The translations under genes were made by a program, and so were the position numbers. From contig OZ017767.1 in the NCBI GenBank assembly GCA_963969345.1, forward strand, positions 620,001-684,000: a stretch of DNA of 64,000 nt, in the 5' to 3' direction. The stretch comes from Turbatrix aceti. Its lineage: Eukaryota; Nematoda; Chromadorea; Rhabditida; Panagrolaimidae. The first letter of the stretch is position 1, and every line of letters starts with the position of its first letter. This document shows, piece by piece, positions 13,751 to 24,900 of this stretch. The notes under the pieces were generated by a model that was not told the origin of the DNA, searched no databases, and saw only the letters and a list, made by a program, of their open reading frames with translations.

Positions 13751-15445
13751 TCATAATTCATTTGGAATAGCCTGAAGGAAGCTGACAGCATTCAGGAAGC
13801 ACTCGCAAGCGATGGGTGCTTCGATGTACTCGTAGACCCATTGTTCACAGTCTACGGTGCCCTTATTACGCATGGCGACGAAGGAGAGCGTTCTTGTCCG
13901 ACATGTGCCATGTGACATCGAAGAGAAGCGATCGTAGATGCAACCGTCTTCAGAATTGTGGCACTTGATGGCGTTTATGAACGTGGGAAAGCAGTTGTCA
14001 GAGAGCATGTAGACGCCTCCGCAGGCTGTGCAGAGCTTTTCGTAGCCATCGTATTCTTCGGTTCCTTGAGATGTGCAATTTCCTGCGGGGATAAATTCTT
14101 CTAAAAATTGGAAGGTAATATGAATTAAAAATAAAAACATGAGTTTTAGATTTTTAAAGTTCTGAAGGTTGTTCAAAATTGCGTAAATCAAACACAGCGC
14201 TGACAAAAATAGCGGCAGAAAATGGGCGCTGTTTTTGTCAATCTATTTTTTCGACATAACCTTTAAGATACAAACATACGAAGTGCACAGTTTTCTTTGC
14301 TTGAGTCAGTGTTGTCGTCATCGGACAACACAAAAGTTCTACTGCCATGGTTCATGATTTTGCGCAACTTCATATTCTTACGAGCATCCAGGGCAGTTTG
14401 AAGGCGATCTTTCATCTCCATGCAATCCGCATCACAGTAGTCCGGATCAATGATTGCTGCTTCTTCAGACTGAAATTTTTGAACATTGTTAAATGCAGAA
14501 AAAACATATTTATGGTAAATGAAAAAACTAATTTGAAAATATAAATAAAGTGTTTTTTACCATCTCACAAAAAAAACTCACTTCATCATGGATAATTGCA
14601 TCATTTGCCGAGAACCCCGCAACCTTCATAGACATGGTCTCGACCATGCTTGTATCTTCCGAGTCCCTGTTCTGAATCAGTGGAATAAAATGCTTTGCAG
14701 CCGCATCCGGAGTATCAGCCATGAATTGTTGATTCATCTTGCCAAGTTTTTCCAATCTTCGAAATTTCTGACGTTCCGATAATTTTTCGCATTTCGGAGT
14801 TGTTGTTATAATTTTTTTTGACGTTGGGGGTTTTTCCATCGATGTCGAAGTGCTTTTCGGAGTCGATTTTTCTTGGTTTACGGTTGTCAGATTTCGTGCA
14901 ACTGGAGTAGAGGGGGTAGAAGACGTTGGGTACTTTCTGAATGACCGTGGTTTGTTTGTCGGCGTAGTCGTCGGGTTCGTCAACGTCAAATTTGCCGATG
15001 CCGTCGTCGTTGCATTCAACAACGTTGAATTCGTGTCCAGATTATCCTCAGCGCCATCCACAATCCTAAACGTCTGACTGCCATTTTCAGCAATGATCAA
15101 AAAAGTGTCCTGGAGCGAAAATGTTTCATTAGCCAAGAGCGACGTGGAATTCGCAGCTTCTGATGAAATTTCAGATGCGTTGCCCGTTGTTTCGACTAGC
15201 CAAGCGTTGTTTCTTGGAATCCGGTTAATTTGATCGTTGTTTGCCGAAGAATCAAATCTCCACGAAAAGAGAGGGTAAAACAATTTCAAAAACGGCGAAA
15301 CGTAAGATTCTAAAATTCTTTATTTATTTTTCAGCATCATAAAAAAATTAAAACCTTGTTTTGAGTCATTCTGCCGAAGTGTAGAACCATCAACTGTGAA
15401 CATAAAAAGTGCGAATAGCAAAATAAATATAATACTTATATCCAT
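13751..15445 (-). CDS. Secreted protein with IL-17-like cystine-knot C-terminal domain
   Basis: Four phase-consistent exons (15445-15355, 15309-14582, 14469-14280, 14100-13751) encode about 453 aa. Exon 1 is a signal peptide (MDISIIFILLFALFMFTVDG). A long Ser/Thr/Pro/Asn-rich spacer follows, with many N-glycosylation sequons (NSTS, NETF, NATT, NLTL). The C-terminal ~115 residues are Cys-rich: CTACGGVYMLSDNCF, a CHNSEDGC segment, then RTRTLSFVAMRN, DCEQW and IEAPIACECFL. The final pattern (basic residue, beta strand, an isolated Cys, a strand, then CxC) resembles the IL-17 core, where an Arg-Arg strand leads to a C and a GCTC. C. elegans has an IL-17 cytokine (ILC-17.1), so a homologue is plausible. 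This is a resemblance by eye, not a profile match. The mucin-like propeptide is unusually long for a cytokine. Alternatively it is another secreted cystine-knot family. Confidence 0.68.
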
Positions 15446-17222
15446 TGTTGAGTAATTAAAAATTCTATAAAATAAATAACCTGAAGATAAACAAAAAAAA
15501 TAATTTTCAGATCAAAAATTGATCGCTTTTTTTCACCTGAAGGCGAGAAAAAAAGAAGGACAATATGTTATCGTGCGCTTTTCTTCTAAATGGTAATGGT
15601 GAAGGAAGGTGAGTGTTTCATCCGGAGACAAAAATCCCAATCCGGTCAATCGAATCCCGAAAGCAAAAGAAACTTTTGCACGCAGGGAGTGTCAGAAGAA
15701 AGCAGACAAAAATCAATCTTCTCCCTTGACCGGAATACGTCCACTACCACGACTCTCACCAACTACTACATCAAGAAGGAAACCAGTTAGTTAGCTGTTC
15801 TCGAACAAGGGAGAAGGAGGACGAGTAGGAGGCCAAGTCAAAGTCACCCCCAGGCAGTGTTTATGACTATACAACAAAGCTTTCTTTTTTTCCAGGTGGT
15901 TAGTTCATTGTTTGCAGCAGAACCTGGAAAATGAACCAGGTAATAAGCCTCTCTTCATTCCAGATTTCCCGCTGCTAAATAAATTTTTTTTCCGGTGAGT
16001 CATCAAAGCTTACAGGTCGATGGATCGAAAGATTGAGAAAACAATTGAACGTAGGCGGAAAAAAAAGAAGTAAAAAATTTAGCTTTTTCAACAAACAGCT
16101 CTTCGCGTGACTCGACTTATGTAATGACTTTTGGTTAGGTAAACCAGAGCTCGAGATAGACTCACGTGAAGCTATCTTATGTTCGCCACACCTTATAAAA
16201 AACGTAGTTTGTAATTACGAACATTTTTTTGTTTGTGCTTTATGAGGGTGTGTGCACGTATATGTATTTATACAACAAAACAAAATGTGAAAAAAAAAAT
16301 ATTGTTTGTTTCCTGGTTTTTGCTATGAAACATGATAAAAAAAATTTTTATTGGTAACTAAAGCGTTCGAAAAAAATAACCAAATAACAAGCAGTACAAA
16401 AACATATTCAGTCACCCTTCTTTTTTTAAGCAAATTACACCTGCTTTTTCTCTTTAAGCTTGAAGGTAATAAATAGATTCAGTCATCACTAGACTATATG
16501 TTCTAGTTTGTGGTACGTTACAGAAAACACATCCGCTTTATCAGATAGAAAAATTTTCTTACCGCAAAAAAAAACTTTCATCTTTGGGAACAAACAACCT
16601 GTAAAAAAATATTTTTTATGCGCACAAGATTTTTGATTTTCCCACTGCGATAGGATTTTCCCCGTCCCACAAATACAATATTGCACAACATTAGACCCCC
16701 AATTAACAATTACGAGGAAAAAAACTTACCTCAACTCACAGGTGAAATGCACGGTAAAAATAATTAACTCAGAAAAAACAATGATTAAATCACGCCAAAG
16801 GCAATCTCAGCCAGATACATGCGTGAATTCGGTGGTCAAAGCAGACGTCAGGCCTACCTACCGAAGGAACGGTCAATCAGTTTGCTCAAGCGACAAACGC
16901 AAGTATAAGGATGAGATTATCTCTGATCGTGAGTGTGTGTGTGTGTTTGCAAAAATACGCATACACGTGGGTGAATAGCTGTAGGACTTAATTACAAGGA
17001 CAGATGACACAAATATAAATAAATAGTATGCAGACCATATTTGTTTAATTGGTAGCCGACATGCCGGCCAGCCAAGCAGTCAGTCATGCTTGTTAAGCTT
17101 GGTTATTTTTGTTTTAATAGGTGGTGGTGGTTAAAACAAATGCAAAAATGACTCACATTTTTTGGATACAAAATTTTTTGTAGACGTTGTAAAAAAATCA
17201 CACAGTCGAAAAAAAACGATAA
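15446..17222. other. Intergenic region upstream of the IL-17-like gene
   Basis: This is AT-rich non-coding DNA that should contain the promoter of the minus-strand IL-17-like gene. A GT microsatellite is at about 16928-16945. A plus-strand frame at 16742-16978 lacks any sign of selection, such as domains or splice continuation. No other structure was seen. Confidence 0.4.
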
Positions 17223-17305
17223 TTGCTAATAAATATCAGGGTAAACGCGTGTAAACTTGGAAAACCCGACAAAACACATCGTTTATCCCTGATATTTGTT
17301 AGCAA
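17223..17305. ncRNA. Pre-miRNA-like hairpin (candidate) or tiny foldback element
   Basis: The arm at 17223-17247 is complementary to 17280-17305 over about 25 bp. There is one G-U type mismatch and a single bulged base, and the loop is 32 nt. The 83-nt span and near-complete pairing are in the range of animal miRNA precursors. A short palindromic MITE would look the same, and either strand could be transcribed. It lies in a gene desert, away from both neighbouring genes. Confidence 0.35.
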
Positions 17306-19286
17306 CCACCGAATATTTAAAATAAAATGAATCCATTTTCTTCTTCTTCTTCTTCACCATTTTTAATCAGACAATTTCTCTAGAGAATTGAATCCTGTGA
17401 TTCTGACAGGCAAGCACACACCAAAAATAAAAGCATTATGATGGAGATAGTGATGATTTTTTGACTATTTTCTCTGGACAGGATGCAAAAGAAGAAGAAG
17501 AAGAAAATGTTTTGGTATTACAAAAAAAACATATACGTTATTTTCTCCAAACAGCCACGGAGAAAAAGCGAGATTGTTCCGAGATAGAGCTCAATAATTC
17601 TTATTATGAATGCTGCTTTTAGCAATAAAAAATGGAAAATGCAGATACATTTTTTTCTTTTTCCGTCAACTGATATTTTTTGCGACAATTGACAACGGAT
17701 ACGGAGATTGTCTGTATAAATTTAAGGAAAGCGTAATTTTGAATTCTGTTTTATACATTTCTATTTAGATCAGGGGGGATGCACTATTGCTTGCAGATTG
17801 TACGAATTCTGACTTCTCAAATACACACCATTAAAAAATGCTTTTACAGTAAAAAAATTATGCAGAATTGTTGGTTACTCGCATGCTCGTAATACAATGA
17901 TTTTTTGACTTCTGAAATTTTTTTTATCAAAGTATGGCAAAAACAAAAGTGCAACATGGAATTCAAAAAATTTGTTGTCAGGCATGGAAGCCACTTTTTA
18001 CAAAGCGTGTAGCGGTTTTCAACTTTTTTTATCGGAATGTTTTGTCAAAACTCAATAAAAAACTGCATTGAATAAACTTTAATGACGTCATTAAAAAAAA
18101 TTATTAAAAAAAAGATTATTGATTATGTGCATTCATAAAAATTAACTTTTTTAACTGCAAACAATAATTTTTTTCTTAGGTCTGATTTATTACTCAAAAA
18201 TTTAAATTGAGGTTTCAAGCTTAAAACCAAAAACAATTTTTTTACAAAATTGTTCACCGATAAAAAAAGATTTTTTCTCGTTTTGCCCGAAAACATTATA
18301 TTTTTAGAAACACTATTTTCATTTGAATACTTCAGCAGACGCACAATAAATGCCACATAAAAAAATTTTAACCATCACAATCACCAAAAAAAGCAAAACA
18401 AAAAATTTCCTTTCCGGCAAAAAAATCATTGATGGCCTCTTTTTGTACAAAAATTATTACTTTCAAGCATGAATGGCTGCTGACAACAACGACGACGACG
18501 AGGACGACGAGGAAGGGGAGGACGTCGTGCCTGCCAGTCGGGTATCGGAGATGCGATTCATGATGACTTCATCACCCCGACACACCCCACGCCTCTCTTT
18601 TCCCTGCCTCGCCTCACCTCGGTCCAAAAAAAAGGATAGATGAATAATGTTTGTACAATAAGACGTCGATCACACCGTCACAGACACACCTCGAACCTGA
18701 CAGGTCATTTATTCGTTTAGGGGTCATAAAATGTGCTATGCAAACTTTTAAAAGCCATGGCTCTTTGTTTGCTTGCGCCTGCGTTCGTTGTAATAAAGTT
18801 TCTTGCATTTGAATAAAACTTGGTACTAGCATTAGTTACTTCTGGGAAGATGAAAAGTGTTGTCGACGACGACGACGATGACCATGGCTGTGGTCAAGTT
18901 GGGGTGTTTACAAAGAAATTTCTGCTTCATCATGGATGCGTCAGAGCTCGCGAAAAGAAGGAACGGTGAAGGCGTGACAACCCATCAAGCTTAGGCTGAG
19001 CCTTGGTTTGTGCGCAAACAAGCAAACAGAGACTGTTCTCGCCTACACGCTTGCCGGTTCGCTTACTGGCTCACGGTCAGCCATGCTGGCTGGCTTGCTT
19101 GCTCATTCGTGGTTAAAACACACAATGAATCATTACACCTACAAATTTGACTGTTCGTTGGCTTCTTTCTTCAATTTATTTTTTTACCTCACAAAAGAAA
19201 AATGGCATTTGATTCAAAACTCTTTTTAATTTTAAGAACTTATCGTACATATTTTTTGTGAGAACAATCGAAAAACTGTTGCAAAA
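17306..19286. other. Intergenic desert with inverted TTC/GAA microsatellites
   Basis: A TTC run at about 17338-17353 is answered by a GAA run at about 17489-17503, forming an inverted pair roughly 135 bp apart. GAC/GAG triplet runs occur at 18488-18520 and 18863-18880. No supported gene. Minus-strand frames here are short and AT-driven. Confidence 0.4.
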
Positions 19287-19287
19287 A

Positions 19288-19675
19288 CCAGGTTGGCGAA
19301 GAGGGGATTCCCATGGGAGTCCCATGGGAAATATCCCGGGAATTATCCCGGGATTCCCATCTATCACGGGATAATTCCCCACGGAATTTTGAAAATGCGC
19401 GATCCCGCCTAAAATAACGCCATTTTTTCTTTCCAATAACGGCGTTATTTCTAAAAACGCGTGCTTTTTTCTTTCCAATTAGAGGAATGATTTTATTTTT
19501 ATTGTTAATTCTATTACATTAAAAAAATAAGTACGTATTTGTATATATTTTTTGTATGAACATGTTTTTTTTTAAATGTACCAAAAAATATCCCAGGGGA
19601 CTCCCATGGGACTCCCATGGGAATCCCATGGGATAATTCCCCTATTTCTAATTCCCATGGGAGTTTCGCCACCCT
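19288..19675. mobile_element. Small non-autonomous inverted-repeat transposon (MITE) with CCATGGG arrays
   Basis: The left end reads CCAGGTTGGCGAA and the right end, read in reverse complement, CCAGGGTGGCGAA. Both ends are followed by arrays of TCCCATGGGA-type palindromes and GGGATAATTCCC words. The element is about 390 bp. It is flanked on both sides by CAAAAA, a likely 6-bp target duplication, although A-rich flanks make this weak. There is no transposase frame, so it would depend on an enzyme elsewhere. The CCATGGG words make both subterminal regions highly self-complementary. Confidence 0.7.
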
Positions 19676-19802
19676 GGCAAAAACGACGACAGTACACTAT
19701 TATTTTTGACGTAATAAACCGATTGATCGAAAAAATGACCCCCCAGTTTTTTTTATTATCACACCAAAATCAGAAAATCAGTCAGTCAATAGCAATCCAA
19801 AA

Positions 19803-20744
19803 TTACGTTAAAACAGCCAGCGATCCCAATACTTCATTGACCATCGTACACAGTATGACCGAAGCGAAAAATTCGTCGCTTTCTGAAACAAAAAAGCACT
19901 ATTTCCAAAAGTTTTTACAAAAAAACTCACCCATAGGCTCTCCTTTTTTCGTGAATTTATCGATGGCACACTGCGCCGAAAACTCAGCACCAAAGCAACT
20001 CAGCACAGTGCCAAAAATGTAGCTGACACAGAGAATGCCGGCAGCCGCGGCGAGGTAGATGCTGACAACGCCGGGTACCAGTCCGCAAATAATGGCAAAT
20101 CGGAGACGATGATCGCTCTGAGTCGGAACGAAGAGGAATAAAATTATGCTGCCGATCATGGGCATGAAGAAGTCAGCGGGCTGGTCTATCAGGCTCTTGC
20201 TGTAGAAGTATCCGTGGAGGAAGCCATTGATAGAGCTTAGAGTAAGACAAATCACTACACGCGTAACAAAGTCTTTGATCTGAAAAAAAAACAAAAATAG
20301 CGCGTAGCAAAAACAGCGCTTCGAAAAAAACGGCGCCGGATAAAAAACGCCGTACGCCAAAATTATACAAAAAGTCTTGTATAAAAAACTTACGATACTT
20401 CTTTTGTTTGCCAAAACAGTGGTAATAATAGGTATAAGAAGAAAGTTGAAAACAGGCAGCAGGTTACGGTTGAGTAAGTTTTCAAGTACGCTGTTGCCTA
20501 CCTGTACACCGTATGCGATGGACAGGGAACGAGTGGTGCTGACCAGCAGGCCCCATAGCAGAAATCTAAAAACCAAAAAATTTAAACATAAAAAACTATA
20601 TTCTTACGATAAAAAAGTCTCGTTGTCAAAGTACGTTCCGTAGGGCTCGTCACTGATAATGAGGAGGAGCTTGCGTTTGACGTTGATGATTATCTTCTCC
20701 TTAAGTTCCTTTGCGTACTCAACTCCTTGGTCAACCTGAGACAT
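19803..20744 (-). CDS. Multi-pass membrane protein, unknown family
   Basis: Four exons (20744-20608, 20565-20394, 20279-19931, 19882-19803) join in phase to give 245 aa. The start is ATG 20744. The N-terminal ~45 residues are charged and cytosolic-looking, with a KELKEKIIINVKRK stretch. About five to six hydrophobic segments follow: FLLWGLLV, FNFLLIPIITTVLA, VVICLTLSSINGF, FFMPMIGSIILFLF, LRFAIICGLVPGVVSIYL running on through an Ala-rich helix, and a last one in the final exon (FFASVILCTMVNEVLGSLAV). There is no signal peptide. The short last exon is inferred from the acceptor TTGTTTCAG and gives an immediate stop after a plausible helix. No family is recognised; a small integral membrane protein of the endomembrane system or plasma membrane is all that can be said. 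Confidence 0.68.
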
Positions 20745-21907
20745 CGTTATGATTTTTTTCTACAGCTTCGATGTGAGAAGAGTCCAGTTTTATCAGTCCA
20801 GTGAGAAGGGCTTGAAGAGGGTGGGATGCCGGCGACCAAGCTGGATTACCAACAACCCAAGACTCAGCATCGAGAAAGATCAGACGAAAAGCAAAAAATG
20901 ACGGAAATTAGCATAAGAAAGGGAACATAGTGAAACCTTACGTGCCAAGAGAGGTCGAATTTGTTTATAGCACGGGGGCAATGTGTGTGGTTCCTGTGTC
21001 CTGATTTTTCAACTTTTTTCTGTACTATTTTTTTGTCTTCCTCGGCGTGCACTTTTTGTCTATGGTCAGTTATTGACAATATGTTTGCATAAATTTTATT
21101 ATACATAAATTTTAGTTAAATATGAAAAAACCTGCGGCCATCTTTCATCATCATTACCAATTCCTTTTTTCAAAGATTTACATCACATTTTAACCCAAAA
21201 AGTTTTTACAGTTTTAGGGTCCTTTATTGTTTCCGTGAAATTCTGACGCAACAAACCAAAATTCGTGCAGAAGGCCAAGTTTTTACACGTTTTCTGATCG
21301 TAAAAAACTTCTAATTTTCCAAAAAAACCAGTCACATTTGTGTTTAAATGCCATTTAACGATTTAAAGTCCAGCATGCCAAAGATCACTTCAGCACGTTT
21401 ACAATCATGACTGAAGGCACAAAACCGAGGGGTATAAAGCGATGCCCTTTCGCAACATTTCACAAAACTTTTTCCTGTTTTTTTCAGGGTTCAAAAACAC
21501 TACGTGCATTCCTAGCACTTCCTTCGCCGCCGCCGCCGCTGCCGCTCTTGACTAGTTGTTTTTCCCGGAACCCCCACCGCAGCCACAGCCGCCGTTGGGC
21601 ACTAGAGAAGTCGCCGCAGTCTGCTGCACTCTTTTCCCTTCCTCTGCGTAGTCACTTCTCTGGACAGCACGCTCGTACTAGCTGCGTTTATTTCCAGTGT
21701 CGTCACCAGCATCAACCTCCCACTCGGTTGCCTCGTGGCTTTCGAAAAAGCACCTCTTTTACCCTCAACCAAGTCGAGGACAGTTTTTTTCTTCGCGCTC
21801 AACTCTGTCAAATTTATTCTTCTTCGCGGTGTTATTTGACTTTTTTATTCCCCAGAAGTCAGAGACTTTTACCACCAAAAATTCAACCTTGCCTACGGCA
21901 TGAAAAA
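20745..21907. promoter_or_regulatory. Divergent promoter region
   Basis: About 1.16 kb separates the divergent membrane-protein and asparaginase start codons. A polypyrimidine-TTTTTTCAG acceptor at 21478-21487 precedes the asparaginase ATG by about 420 bases. It may mark an SL trans-splice site or a 5'-UTR intron end. The stretch 21520-21560 is CCG/GCC-rich. No coding feature is supported. Confidence 0.4.
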
Positions 21908-24900
21908 ATGTCGTCCACCACGTCGCTGCCTGCAGTGATAACAGAAGATGAAAACAATGCCAAGGAAATGCACCTGCCCATGGTGCTCAGCGCCGACAGT
22001 GAGTATTTTTCAATTTGTTTCATGGACAAAAATGTTTTTTATCATGCATGCAAGCTGCCAGCTGGCACCACCAGCGGCAAAATAATTTTTACTATTTACT
22101 TCTTTGTGGTTTTCTTTCTCTTTGCTCCACGTCATTTGTTTTTTCCAGTTACGCTCTTCTCTTTTTTGTTGTTCAGCGTGACTCTATTCTTTCAACCCTG
22201 ATAAAACGAAACAAAACACACAGCAGAGTTCTCTGCTTTTGCACTCTGACAATAATTGATAGGAGCAAATTTTAAGTGAAAGATCAGGGCGTTTGGTTGT
22301 TGTTTGGAGAGAACAGCAAAGAAGCAAGGCTATCAAAGATCTCACTGCTCTCGTTGGTCCCAGTTGGCTCATTCAGGGATTGAACATTTACGGGTTCTTT
22401 TTCGACGTTCTAAATAAAAAAATTCAAATAAATGTTCACTTTTTTTCAACACAACACCTGCTGTGAATGATCTCAAGGAAACTTCCCCTTGCATACTTTG
22501 ATCACTGTTTATTTTTATGACCCTCGCTGTGCTACCCGACTTGTCTGGGGACTTCCCCCATCACCTGCAGGCAATCGATGTTATTGTCTTTTTTCTCCAA
22601 CACGCATTATAACCTTTTCCTACTCCACAGATCTATAAAAATTTTTAACGGCGCCTCGCTATTTTTATAAACCCCAAAATGTCCTTTAAATTTCAGACAA
22701 GTGGTGCTACTATACGTGGTGCGCCGATGGTACAGTCTTTCTCAACGAAATGTTTGTAAACGCTGCCAAATTGCCTCTCGATGATATCAAGCAGCACGTC
22801 GCGCAGTCCGCTTCGTACGCGTCGGATATCGGATGTCAGACGGATTCACAGACTGAAGATGGCGTCCAGCTCGATGAATATACCGCCCTGCCAAAACACT
22901 ATCTTTACGCCAAAGATGGAAATATCGTTAAGAAAAGTTCAATTTCGGTATGTTTTTATCTTCATGTCGAGAACCTTCAAAATAACGCACGCAACTGATA
23001 AGCCGTCTGGTGCGTTCTTGGCACATTTTTAATTTCGTCGTGGGAAAAAGTTTCTTCTTGGGTTTTTTTTGTAAAATAACCCCTTTTACCTCATTTTTCA
23101 GCATCTCGTCAACGCGATCGACGGCACCAGCAACAGTTGCAGCACCATTCCGCGTGTTCGCAAGCTGAGCAAATCACCCCTTCCAGAATCGCGGGTCCTC
23201 GTCCTCTACACCGGTGGCACCGTTGGCATGCGATGCAAGGAATCCGGGGTCTACGAGCCGGAAGCGCACTACCTGCCTCTGGCCATCCGTGACATCCCAC
23301 CACTCAACGACAAGGCCTACGTCGAGGAGTATTACGGGCACATCCAGGTCAAGCCGTACTGCCTGCCACCTGTCAGGAATACGAGAAAGAGGGTCGTCTA
23401 CTGGCTCGTCGAATACGAGCCACTCCTCGATTCCAGTGACATGACCTTTGATGACTGGATTCGCATTGCCAAGGACATCTGGAAGAGTTACCACAACTAC
23501 GACGGCTTCGTCATCCTCCACGGCACGGATACCCTCGCGTACACGGCTTCCGCGCTGTCATTCATGATGGAGAATCTCGGAAAGCCGGTCGTCATCACCG
23601 GGGCTCAGATTCCGGTCGCAGAGGTCAGGTCAGATGGTCGAGAGAATCTGATTGGGGCACTCATCGTCGCCAGCAATTACGATATTCCCGAAGTTACGGT
23701 TTACTTCAACAACCAGCTGATGCGTGGAAACAGGTGCATCAAGATGGACAACAGCGGATTGGAGGCATTTGACACTCCGAACATGAATCATCTCGCTACC
23801 ATGGAGATTACTATCAAAGGTTGGTTCTTTTTTTGATAGAAAAATTGAAAAAATAACTCATTTTCGATAAAAGCGATTTTCTCAAAGCAAAAGCAGCGAA
23901 AAAATCCATTTGAGAGCACTGAAAAGTGCAAAAACAACAAATTGTTCTTTTTTTTCGAATTTTGAACGTAATAATACCGTAACCAACCCATGCTTTTCGC
24001 GTCCCATCGTAATATCAATTTCTTTCAAAATGAAACTTTACTCGGATGATAAATTACACCAAAACCACGTCGAAGAGAGGAATTTACTGATGCCAGAGAT
24101 TTTATTTTCTTATCACGAAAATTTCTTTCCTGTTTATAGGCTACTTGTTCTCAGCTTTCTTCTGTCCAGGAGCCCATGCCGTAATCTTAGGACGAGTCGT
24201 AGTCGTGGCGATAAACTGTTCTCCGCTAAAAAATGTTAAATTTAATTTTCGAAAAAAATACCGTAATAACACTTACGCGTAGATGGAAGTTGTCTCGCGA
24301 TGCGGAAGCATCCATTTGTGAACGACAGGCGGCTTCACAGTCGGTGGGATGTCGGTTTGGTGGTGAAGCCAGCCGTACCACTCGGGTGGAACCTGGGACG
24401 CGTCGTAGTCGAGCCAGACCTTGTCGGTGTACTTGATCCATCGATTGCGAGGGATAAAGTACGAGTTGTCCTCGTAGTACTCGTTGCCCGCCTTGTCGGT
24501 GCCAACCAGGGTGCCGGCGCGGGTAAAGTCCATCCTACAACCCTCCAATCAATTTTACGCCTATTTTTGCCATAAAAACCCACAAATATCGTTGCTTAAG
24601 GACAGCCTTGATGCCACCGACGCGTTTGACGATGTTGAGGGCCTTGAAGACCTTGTCAATGCCGAAGAGCTCCTTGAGCGATGCCATTTCCTGCAAAACG
24701 GCCAACATTAACCGAAAATAAAAAAAAACTTTTTCAGTCAACTACGAGTCAATTTTCCGTCCCTCGGATCTGTCTCACTTCCGTGTGCAGGACAACCTCT
24801 GCCGTAACGTGTCCATCCTCCGAATCTTCCCCTCCATGACCGTCGAATTCGTCCGCGCCGCGCTCCAGCCCCCGATCCAGGGCGTGGTCATCCAGAGCTA

